From Lantana camara (taxonomy: Eukaryota > Streptophyta > Magnoliopsida > Lamiales > Verbenaceae): 64,000 bases of DNA. Positions 10,913 through 19,217 of the stretch are shown one piece after another. The position numbers and the translations under genes were made by a program. The stretch is taken from the NCBI GenBank assembly GCA_037501455.1, contig CM074863.1, forward strand, positions 11,342,001-11,406,000. The letters run 5' to 3'. The notes under the pieces are model-generated. The model made no database searches. It saw only the letters and a program-made list of their open reading frames with translations, and was not told where the DNA came from. How positions within the stretch are numbered: position 1 is the stretch's first letter; each line of letters begins with the position of its first letter.

Positions 10913-12511
10913 ATGGCGGACGGATTACGCTCTAAGGATCTGCAAGAGATGATCAAAAAGCAGGAGGGTGTGTTGATTGAGGAAAGGGCGATGAGAGTAG
11001 CTTCAGAACAAAGAATGGAGAGTAGATTCAATGATATGGACGGTAAATTCAATGACATCTCTGGTGCTCTGGCGAAACTCACTCTCCAAATGGGTTGTAT
11101 TGCAGATCAAATGCATAATTACAACCGGAACAAATCTGTACTGGGAGATGGGTTATCGGCGTCGGGGGAAAAGGGAGCAGGGTCTGTATCGAATAGCCCA
11201 GTGGTAACGGATAGGCAGAGTCAACAAACGCAAGGGAATTATGGTAATTCTTCAGCTCAAAAATATATTGAATTCCCTACATTCGATGGATCTAATCCGA
11301 GAGGGTGGATTAGAAAAACTCAGAAGTACTTCCAGTTATTACCTTCAATTCCTGAATACGAACGCATTACTCTAGCATCCATATATTTTACGGGAACGGC
11401 GGAAACATGGTTGCAGAGTTTAGTGGAAACTAAGCGCAATCTTACATGGGAACAGTTGATTGATGAGTTGTTGAAACGTTTTGACGGAGGTGACAAGCAG
11501 ATGATTGTTGGGGAGTTCCATAGATTACGTCAAACGGGAACGGTGGAACAGTACTTAGTCCAGTTTGAGGAGCTTAAATCCCAATTATTGTTGTTTTGTA
11601 AGGATTTAACAGAAGAATACTTCACCGCGGCGTTTATCTGTGGACTGAAGGATGAAATCAGAGCATCTGTATTTGCTGGGAAGCCACAAAACTTGGGAGA
11701 TGCCATTAGTTATGCGAAAAATCAAGAGGCAGCTGTAGATGCCCTTCTGATCAGAGCTAATGCATTGGGTAAAGGAAATCAGCAATCTAAACCAGTGGCA
11801 AGAAGCAATACAACCATTTCATCTAGTAAACCTTGGTCTGTTGGGAACAAAGGGGGTTCTTACAATAAACCAAATTCAATCTCTAGGAAATTCTTAACTG
11901 CTACAGAAATGAGGGCAAGAAGGGAGAAGAATCTCTGCTACAATTGCGATGAAGTGTATAGTCCAGGCCATAAATGCACCCAGAAGCAATTGTTCATAAT
12001 CATACCTGAAGAGGATGATTGGGGTGGGTTGGAAGAATACTTTAGAGATAGTGAGATACTGGAAGACACTACAGATAATGAGGAAGTTACCATTTCCATA
12101 CATTCCATATCTGGAAAGATAAATCCTCACATGTTCAAGTTCAAAGGTGAAATTAAAGGGAAAGAAGCTCTGATCATGTTGGATTGTGGAAGTACTACTT
12201 GCTTTGTGGATAAGGAGATGGCCAGAACATTGAATTATAAGAAGGAGAGCACTAGTCCAATGAGAGTTACAGCAGCTGGAAGCGTGCAATTGATTAGCAA
12301 TGATATATTCCCTGAGTTTGAATGGAAGATTCAGGATCACACATTCAAGTTTCCCACAAGAGTTCTGGATTTAGGTAGAGTGGACATGGTTTTGGGAGGA
12401 GATTGGTTGTTTAGTAAGACTCCTATAGGATTGGATTATCTAAATAACAGAATTTCAGTATTGCAGGAGGGGAAGAGAGTTGCAAGCCCTCAAACCTCAA
12501 TCAAATTTTGA
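10913..12511 (+). CDS. Gag and aspartic protease of the nested Ty3 element
   Basis: An open frame of 532 codons from the ATG at 10913. An upstream in-frame start at 10844 lies in the LTR and is ignored. The N-terminal third is coiled-coil-like and charged. The retrotransposon capsid region covers about residues 120-290. A zinc-knuckle segment (CYNCDEVYSPGHKC) begins near residue 342. The protease lies at about residues 410-510. Its active-site triad reads D-C-G at residue 424, where the family usually has D-S-G or D-T-G, so activity is doubtful. The later protease signature VLGGDWL is present. In related chromodomain elements protease and pol are one continuous frame. Here the frame ends 32 codons' worth of overlap into the pol frame, and a one-base change in the G-rich tract near 12468-12472 would explain the shift. 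Confidence 0.88.
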   Translation: MADGLRSKDLQEMIKKQEGVLIEERAMRVASEQRMESRFNDMDGKFNDISGALAKLTLQMGCIADQMHNYNRNKSVLGDGLSASGEKGAGSVSNSPVVTDRQSQQTQGNYGNSSAQKYIEFPTFDGSNPRGWIRKTQKYFQLLPSIPEYERITLASIYFTGTAETWLQSLVETKRNLTWEQLIDELLKRFDGGDKQMIVGEFHRLRQTGTVEQYLVQFEELKSQLLLFCKDLTEEYFTAAFICGLKDEIRASVFAGKPQNLGDAISYAKNQEAAVDALLIRANALGKGNQQSKPVARSNTTISSSKPWSVGNKGGSYNKPNSISRKFLTATEMRARREKNLCYNCDEVYSPGHKCTQKQLFIIIPEEDDWGGLEEYFRDSEILEDTTDNEEVTISIHSISGKINPHMFKFKGEIKGKEALIMLDCGSTTCFVDKEMARTLNYKKESTSPMRVTAAGSVQLISNDIFPEFEWKIQDHTFKFPTRVLDLGRVDMVLGGDWLFSKTPIGLDYLNNRISVLQEGKRVASPQTSIKF

Positions 12512-15474
12512 TTTTATATCAGCTGAGGGTTTGGAGAAGTTAATGAAGAATGGGGAACAAGGTAATATTGCCCAGCTATACTCCTTAACAGCTGAAAAGT
12601 GCAATAAGGTTATAGATGACATTGAAATAAAGGAAGTTTTGAATCAATTCAAGGAAGTTTTTGAAGAACCAACAACACTACCACCCAGGAGGGATATTGA
12701 ACATAAGATTGATCTCAAAAGTGATGTTGTACCAAGGAAACAGATTCCCTATAGATATTCTCATGCCCAGAAGGATGAGATTGAGACATTGGTCAAAGGA
12801 ATGTTGAAGGAGGGAATAATCAGGCCCAGTCAGAGCTCTTTTGTTTCCCCAGTGCTATTAGTCAAGAAGAAGGATGGGGGATGGAGGATGTGTGTGGACT
12901 ACAGGTATTTAAATACACTTACTGTGAAGCATAATTTCCCAATACCAGTAATTGATGAACTCCTTGATGAATTGCATGGTTCTAAGTTCTTCTCAAAAAT
13001 TGATCTGAGGTCAGGTTACTTTCAAATTAGAATGAGGGAAGGAGATGTATCTAAGACCAGTTTTGTGACTCATAATGGCCACTATGAGTTCCTTGTTATG
13101 CCATTTGGGCTGTGCAATGCTCCCTCAACATTTCAATCCTTGATGAACAAGATTTTCTTCCCTTATCTTAGAAAATTCATCCTGGTCTTTTTTGATAACA
13201 TTATGATTTATAGTAAAACAAAGGAGGATCATATGAAACATTTGCATACTGTGCTAACTATTCTGGAGCAGAATAAATTGTATGCTAAGCTCAGTAAATG
13301 TAGCTTTGGGAAGTCAAGTGTTGATTATCTAGGGCACATCATATCAGAAGAAGGGGTATCCACTGACCCTGAGAAGATCAAAGTAATGATGCAGTGGCCT
13401 AAACCAAGGACTGTTAAAGAGTTGAGAGGTTTTTTGGGATTGACAGGGTATTATAGAAAGTTCATACCACACTATGGCATGATAAGTAAGCCCCTCACTG
13501 AACTGTTAAAGAAAGATGGGTTTATTTGGAATGATAAGGCAGAAATGGCATTCAAGGAACTAAAGAGAGTCATGACTACAGCACCAGTCCTTATTCTCCC
13601 TGATTTTTCAAAACCATTTATAGTAGAGACAGATGCAAGTAATGGAGGAATAGGAGCTGTATTGATGCAACAAAATAGACCTATTGCTTACTTCAGTAAA
13701 GCTTTGGGGGTCAAGAATATGGGATTATCTGTGTATGAGAAGGAATTTCTGGCAGTTTTGATGGCTGTGAACAAATGGAAACATTACCTTCAGGGTCACC
13801 ATTTCATCATCAAATCTGACCAACAGAGTCTTAAACACATGCTGGAGCAAAGAGTAGGTACTGTCTTGCAGCAGAAATGGATTTCCAAGCTTCTTGGCTT
13901 TGATTATGAGGTGCAATACAAGAAAGGAAAGGAGAATCTTGTAGTTGATGCTTTATCCAGAGTTGACCATACCAACCTGCAATGTAATCTCATATCATCT
14001 GTGGTACCTGTATGGGTGACAGAGGTAAGTGAATCTTATGCACATGATCCTATTTTTTCTCACATTGTGCAAGCAAAATCAGTGGACAACAATTCTTTCA
14101 ATGATTATTCTTGGAGTGGGGGATTATTGAGAAAAAAGGGAAAAGTATGTGTGGGAAGTGATGAAGAATTGAAGAAAAGGATCATTCAGAACCTACACAA
14201 TTCTTCTCTAGGGGGGTATTCTGGAATTCATGGTACATATCAAAGGGTAAAGTCCATGTTCAGTTGGCCTAAACTAAAGGAAGATGTTGAGAGATGGGTT
14301 AAGGAATGTGATATCTGTCAAAAAATGAAACATGAGAATGTTAAGTATCCAGGGTTGCTACAGCCTATAGATGTTCCAGATCAGGCTTGGATCCACATCA
14401 CTATGGATTTCATTGAAGGTCTACCTAAATCTGAAGGTAAGGATGTTATAATGGTAGTGGTGGACAGATTTAGCAAGTATGCTCATTTCTTTGCACTTGC
14501 ACATCCTTATACTGCTGAGTCTGTATCTAAGACTTTCTTAGATAATGTGTACAAGTTACATGGTATGCCTCATTCCATCATAACTGATAGAGACAGAGTT
14601 TTCACTAGCAATTTCTGGAAGAATTATTCAAGATGACAGGAACAAATTTGGCTCTATCTACAGCTTATCACCCTCAATCTGATGGGCAAAGTGAGAGGGT
14701 GAATCAATGTTTAGAGACTTATCTGAGATGCATGTGTCACATGAAGCCTAAGCTGTGAAAGAAATGGTTATCTATGGCTGAATACTGGTATAATACCAAC
14801 TATCACAGCAGCCTTAGATTAACTCCATTTGAGGCTTTGTATGGTTATAATCCATCAAAGGTAATTTTAGGGCGGCCATATTTTGAATCTGAGAATATGG
14901 GAGTCAGGGACCTTATACAGGAGAGAGTGAGGTTCAACATCATTCTCAAGGAAAATCTGAAAAAAGCTCAAGAAAGAATGAAGTTATATGCTGACAGAAA
15001 TAGGACAGAGAGGTCTTTTGAGGTGGGAGACATGGTATATTTGCGGTAACAGCCCTACAGACAAATTACAGTAGCAAAGAGGAAGAGTTGGAAGCTATCC
15101 CCCAAGTATTTTGGACCTTATAAAATCATATCCAAGATTGGGAAGGTTGCTTATAAACTGGAATTACCACAAGGAAGCTTGATCCATCCAGTTTTTCATG
15201 TGTCATTGCTTAAAAAGAAGATTGGGGATAAGCATGTTCCTGGCAGCAAATTACCAGAGTTTAATGAAGATGGAGTGTTCAAAATTTTTCCTATGGCAGT
15301 TTTGGACAAAAGATTGATTCCAAGAAATAACAAACCGATGGCCCAAATTTTAGTGCAATGGAATCATGGTACTCAAGAAGAGGCCACGTGGGAGGACTAT
15401 AATTATATCATTGCCAAATTCCCAGAATTTAATCCCTGGGGACAAGGATTACAAAAAGAAGGAGGCAATGTCAT
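12480..15474 (+). pseudogene. Broken pol (RT, RNase H, integrase, chromodomain) of the nested Ty3 element
   Basis: The first segment (12480-14636) encodes reverse transcriptase (KIDLRSGYFQIRM, MPFGLCNAPSTFQ), RNase H (TDAS, YEKE, SDQQSL, VDALSR) and the integrase HHCC finger plus the first two catalytic acids (TMDFIEGLP, ITDRDRVF). The reverse-transcriptase catalytic box, normally F-x-D-D, reads F-F-D-N (GAT AAC at 13194-13199), so the second metal-binding Asp is lost. A one-base deletion near 14620 shifts frame inside the integrase, and the first stop is at 14634. After it the frame continues through the integrase Glu region ([15 protein letters not shown]), with in-frame stops at 14756-14758 (TGA where Trp is expected) and 15047-15049 (TAA). 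The remaining piece carries the integrase C-terminus and a chromodomain ([15 protein letters not shown]). The final frame stays open into the 3' LTR, to 15757. Confidence 0.93.
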
Positions 15475-16038
15475 GGAAGTCTTCAAATTGGAGCCAAACT
15501 TCAGTTTGAATGGTAGCCGTTGGATGGGAATTAATTGTGGCCGTGGGATTGGGTTTAAAAGAACAAATGGATACGGTGCCGTTTCTACTTATGAGCATGA
15601 AATCCCAGCCGTTAACTTTGGCGCTAATAATCCAATGGATAGGAATGAATTGGATAAAGATTTGATCTTGGCCCTACGATGCATAAATGATCCAATGGAT
15701 GAAAAGCTGCGGGTTGTTGGAAGCTTGGAGGGGACCAGTGACAGCTGCAAAGGATGATCCCAGACGCTGCAAACTTTGATATTATTCCTCAATTCCGTTA
15801 GTTAGCATAGGCTGTGATTGTGAGAGTTGGAGCACGTATTTAATCTGTTTTGTTGCTCACTTTTGGGGCAAGCCTTTTGTAAGCATTTTCTGCATTTCTG
15901 ATCCCTGTTATTTCTTCTTCTTCCTCATCTCCATTTCTGAACATTGGTTTGTTAACTGTTCCATTATTTGATCTATATATCTTGAGTTTTCGTGGGGTTT
16001 GGTGTTTAAGTGGTCAATCATTTATTCAGTTTGTTACA
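15469..16038 (+). repeat. 3' LTR of the nested Ty3 element
   Basis: 570 bp, TGTCATGG to GTTACA, preceded by a purine tract and followed by the target duplication AAAAA (16039-16043). It is nearly identical to the 5' LTR. The pol reading frame enters it and stops at 15755-15757. Confidence 0.95.
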
Positions 16039-16043
16039 AAAAA

Positions 16044-16562
16044 CGATGGGTCTTACCTTGTAGGGACAGAGGATGACGGCAAAGGCTTCAAGCAACGGTG
16101 ACGACTACAGATCTGATCAAGAAAGGGTTGAAAATCGCACTTTGAGTTGCAAGGAAATCAAAATCGAAATCAACGGAATAAGCGAGAAAATTAAAAAACA
16201 AAAGAAGAAGAAGCAGAAGAAGAAAGAGAGGAGCTAGAATAACATACCTGGTGGGCGGCTTGCCGGCGGCGACGAGACAAAGCGAAGGGGAGATTGAGGA
16301 TGACGCAAGGAAAGGTTTTTTTTCTTTTGGGGCTTGAGATGTGGCTGCTGCGCTTGAGAGGAAAAAAAGGTTGAAAATGCATTAGGGTAGGGTTTTTTTA
16401 ATTTATATGATAATTTTCGGGTCAACCCTGGGTCAACCCGAACCCACCTGAATTCTCTCTTTTTTCATCGGGTCTGCTTCGGGTCCGACCCGAATTCAAC
16501 CCGACCCGAAAAACCCCAATCCTAACCTGATATATGGGCGGATGGGTCGGGTTGGGTCCATT
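16044..16562. other. hAT interior, right part
   Basis: This part contains a block (about 16044-16160) resembling 10040-10160 on the other side of the retrotransposon; both contain AACTTCAAGCAACGGTGA-like sequence and a minus-strand donor. A GC-rich stretch at 16244-16310 follows, then the CCCGACCCGAA-type subterminal repeats. No complete frame with a recognised product is seen. Confidence 0.55.
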
Positions 16563-16583
16563 ATTGACACCCCTAATTGTGAG

Positions 16584-16837
16584 AGCATCGAGTCTTCGGG
16601 CCTCTTTGTGCCTGAATTGTATATAGATAAGCTCATAAGCATTATTAGTTCCCTATATTTATTATCGGATTTTTAAGGCCAATTACACAAACTTCACACA
16701 ATCTTTCCATGAAGTTTGAGGGGAATGTAATTCGTCGAGTGGCATGTAATGTAAAATCTGAAAAGGATTTTTTTGTAATTTCTCAAACTTGAAGGCAAGT
16801 TTAATCTAAATGATGAACAACCCAACTTATACAACAC
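16584..16837. other. Spacer between the hAT element and the PPR gene
   Basis: This is the 3' flank of the minus-strand PPR gene. Near 16669-16800 it has sequence reminiscent of the intron-resident MITE-like family B (ATTACACAAACTT, AATTTCTCAAACTT), possibly a decayed member. Confidence 0.35.
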
Positions 16838-18430
16838 TCATGCAACTCCAGCATGATCATGTACAAAGCTTAAATCAGTCTGCAAATAATCAAACTGCCT
16901 TCTAACAATCTCCAGAAGTTCATATATTTCACCCATGTGGGCATGAGTCTTCTCTCCCGCAATGAACTCATGAACAATACCATTAATCTCCACTGAGCTA
17001 CAGCCTGGTACCTTCTCGACCCCTCGGCCTTTCATCACCTTCCGAATCCTTCGTGCTTCGCTATGTCTTCCTGCTGCTGCATATGCATTTGACAGCAAAA
17101 CATAAGCTCCGCTGTGGCGTTCTAATGCATCAATTTTCTCAGCAGCAGCCTCTGCCATATTTATATCCCCACGACTACAACAAGCACTAAGTAGTGCCCT
17201 CCAAGCTATAGCTTCTTCAGAAGCTGAACCCAAAATAGGCATATTTTGAATTACAACATTAGCTTCTTCAATCAGCTTTGCACGGCTAAGCAAATCGATT
17301 ATGCATCCATAATGCTCAGTTTTGGGCTCAATTTTGTAGACATTACACATGATGTGCAGCAAATGTAAACCTTCGTGTGCCATGTCGGAGTAGCTAGAAG
17401 CAGCGAACAAAGATATAAACGTCACACTATCCGGCCTAATCCCAAACTTCTGCATATCATCGAACAACTTCAGTGCACTCTCTCCGTCACCATTCATAGC
17501 GTATCCTGAAATCATAGTGTTCCAGCAAATAACATCTCTGTGAGACATTTTATCGAACACCTTCTCAGCCAAATCCAAGCACCCACATTTTGAATACATA
17601 TCAATGAGGGCAGTGCCTAACCTGACACTAAGTGGCATTTTAACCCTCTCCACATATCTATGGATCCATTTTCCAATTTCAAGAGAGCCCAGATGAGCAC
17701 AAGCACAAAGTATGCTAACAAAATTTGCTTCATCTGGCTTAATACCACTCAACTGCATTAACCTAAACAAATTCAATCCTTCCTTAAAACAATTGTTTTG
17801 CACGTACCCTGATATCATAGCACCCCATATCCCTCTATCCTTCAATGGAGCCTCATCAAAAATCATTCTTGCTGAATAAACCTCTCCTTTCTTAGCATAT
17901 CCAGAAATTAAAACTGTCCAAGAAACAACACAGCGCCACGAAATCTCATGAAAAACACGCCTAGCAGCTTCCATGTCTTCAAGAGCAGAGTACATGACCA
18001 TCAAAGTGTTGCCCACAAAATTATCAAAGACGAGCCCCAATTTCACTCCATACCCATGAATCGATCCTCCAAGATTCAAACTTTTCATGTTTGCACAGGC
18101 TTTTAAGGCATAAGGAAGCGTGTAATTATCAGGATGCATTTTCTCTCTCAAGATGGATCTGTATACCTCCAAGGCTCTCAAGTTTTCATCTTTGAGCAGA
18201 AAAGCTTTGATCATGGTGTTATATATGCAAATTGTGGGGTTTTCAACGTGTGAGAAGATTTTGTGGCCATAAGAAAGGCTGCCATGAAAAGGGTCTGCGC
18301 AGAACGCCAAGATTCTGCTCAGAGCAAAGGTGTTGCTCCCAAGCCCAGATGTGATGACCAATGCATGAGATTGCTTTAATTGCTTTATCTTCTTACATTT
18401 TTCCAACAGCTGAAGGCATCTGCTGGTCAT
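16838..18430 (-). CDS. PLS-class pentatricopeptide repeat protein with E/E+ extension
   Basis: An intronless frame of 530 residues, as usual for plant PPR genes. Degenerate 31-36-residue repeats run from about residue 60 to 420, with typical P, L and S signatures (VVSWTVLISGYAKKGEV, GTALIDMYSKCGCLDLAEKV, DVICWNTMISGYAMNGDGES). The C-terminus carries the E and E+ region (AWRALLSACCSRGDINMAE, SGAYVLLSNAYAAAGR, VPGCSSVEINGIVHEF) and stops without a DYW deaminase domain. Proteins of this class bind organellar RNA one base per repeat and usually act as site recognition factors for C-to-U editing in mitochondria or chloroplasts, borrowing a DYW domain in trans. The first ATG (18430-18428) opens at MTSRCLQLLEKCKK, and no strong transit peptide is visible, so the organelle is not decided. 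Which edited site it serves cannot be read by eye. Confidence 0.93.
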   Translation of the reverse strand: MTSRCLQLLEKCKKIKQLKQSHALVITSGLGSNTFALSRILAFCADPFHGSLSYGHKIFSHVENPTICIYNTMIKAFLLKDENLRALEVYRSILREKMHPDNYTLPYALKACANMKSLNLGGSIHGYGVKLGLVFDNFVGNTLMVMYSALEDMEAARRVFHEISWRCVVSWTVLISGYAKKGEVYSARMIFDEAPLKDRGIWGAMISGYVQNNCFKEGLNLFRLMQLSGIKPDEANFVSILCACAHLGSLEIGKWIHRYVERVKMPLSVRLGTALIDMYSKCGCLDLAEKVFDKMSHRDVICWNTMISGYAMNGDGESALKLFDDMQKFGIRPDSVTFISLFAASSYSDMAHEGLHLLHIMCNVYKIEPKTEHYGCIIDLLSRAKLIEEANVVIQNMPILGSASEEAIAWRALLSACCSRGDINMAEAAAEKIDALERHSGAYVLLSNAYAAAGRHSEARRIRKVMKGRGVEKVPGCSSVEINGIVHEFIAGEKTHAHMGEIYELLEIVRRQFDYLQTDLSFVHDHAGVA

Positions 18431-19130
18431 TTGCTTCCACTACCACCCTCATTTGCACAACCAAGAAAGATGCAGTAATAACTAATAAGCCCCTTGGGAA
18501 AACAGGGGCGGAACAGAGTACCTATGAATCTATAATTATAATAATCTTAAATCTTTTTGTACATAAATTAATAGTCTTTCATCATTCTTGGGTATTTCTA
18601 GGCTCATTAAAAATAATATTGATCACCTTATTATAAAAATAATAATAATAATAAAAATAAGCCCATTCGGAACTTGTAGTTATTAGGGTAACTGAGTATA
18701 ATCCAGATTCCAGAGGGGTTTAATAGTTTTTTAACCTAAAAATAATCATATTTTTATTATTCAGATAAGAAGTCTGCAGATTTGGTTGAGAGTTATTCAG
18801 ATAAGAAGTCTGCACATTTGGCTAAGAGTTTGGACCAGAACTAATGTTCAATTACGTGGAAGACATCAACTTAGTTTGTGCTCCAAATATTTTTCGTATC
18901 AGTTGAAAAGGAACTCCAATTGCCAAGAATTAAACTCGTAATTCCTTAATCAAAATATATCCGAATCTTTTTTGTAATTAAATAAAGATTTGTATTTATC
19001 TCATGCATGGCAAACTAGACGTAGATTCATAATTTCATACCCTCTGGAGTTGTAAAAGTACATCTGAATTATCCAGAATTTTACTTTATCTTCGGAGCCC
19101 TCTTTGGCACGGGAACTTCGAACCCCACTC
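18431..19130. other. Intergenic region between divergently oriented PPR and GH79 genes
   Basis: This shared upstream region is AT-rich and contains a 36-bp two-copy tandem repeat at 18759-18830. Nothing else is recognised apart from the GH79 TATA box at its right end. Confidence 0.5.
18759..18830. repeat. Two-copy 36-bp tandem repeat
   Basis: ATTCAGATAAGAAGTCTGCA at 18759 is repeated at 18795, with the following TTTGG.T.AGAGTT also shared. The copies are nearly identical, so the duplication is recent. Confidence 0.85.
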
Positions 19131-19137
19131 TATAAAA
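19131..19137 (+). promoter_or_regulatory. TATA box of the GH79 gene
   Basis: TATAAAA in the context CCACTCTATAAAAAGC lies 81 bases before the chosen ATG at 19218. This places transcription start near 19160 and argues against the in-frame upstream ATG at 19104. Confidence 0.65.
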
Positions 19138-19217
19138 AGCTGCAATCTTGTTGCTATTTGGCATCAATCTACTGTGATCTCTTAGCAGCTGGAAACGTAA
19201 GAGAAAACAGAGCAAAT

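Larger units (their letters stand above)
10303..16038 (+). mobile_element. Ty3/gypsy chromodomain LTR retrotransposon, young but defective
   Basis: A 5,736-bp element flanked by the 5-bp duplication AAAAA (10298-10302 and 16039-16043). The LTRs are 570 bp each, begin TGTCATGG and end GTTACA. I count two substitutions between them (near 10413 and in the ATCCTTGTT segment near 10740). The primer-binding site just after the 5' LTR reads TGGTATCCAGAGCC, an initiator-Met-tRNA type site with one extra C. A purine-rich tract (AAAAAGAAGGAGG) precedes the 3' LTR. Domain order is gag, zinc knuckle, aspartic protease, reverse transcriptase, RNase H, integrase, chromodomain, which is the Ty3 chromodomain lineage. 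Overall size resembles the compact Reina-like clades, but the clade is not proven. It lies inside the hAT element, so it is the later insertion. Several pol lesions make it non-autonomous. Confidence 0.95.
7874..16575. mobile_element. hAT-superfamily DNA transposon with a nested Ty3 element
   Basis: The element starts TAGGGGTGTCAAT and ends with its exact inverted copy ATTGACACCCCTA. It is flanked by the 8-bp direct duplication ATTGTGAG (7866-7873 and 16576-16583). Both subterminal regions are packed with GGGTTCGGG or CCCGACCCGAA motifs in both orientations (7887-8095 and about 16420-16560), as expected for hAT subterminal repeats. Removing the nested retrotransposon (10303-16038 plus one TSD copy) leaves about 2.96 kb. 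I found no hAT transposase or BED-finger frame, so it is probably non-autonomous. The interior holds AT-rich sequence and GC-richer, exon-like minus-strand blocks near 10030-10170 and 16044-16310 that end in splice-donor-like sequence. It sits between the LRR gene and the PPR gene. Confidence 0.92.

Noticed and set aside
14774..15049. Separate small gene after pol
   Set aside because: It is the integrase C-terminal part of the same broken pol, between two in-frame stops.
19104..19217. Upstream in-frame start of the GH79 gene
   Set aside because: A TATA box at 19131 lies downstream of that ATG, and the signal peptide begins at 19218.
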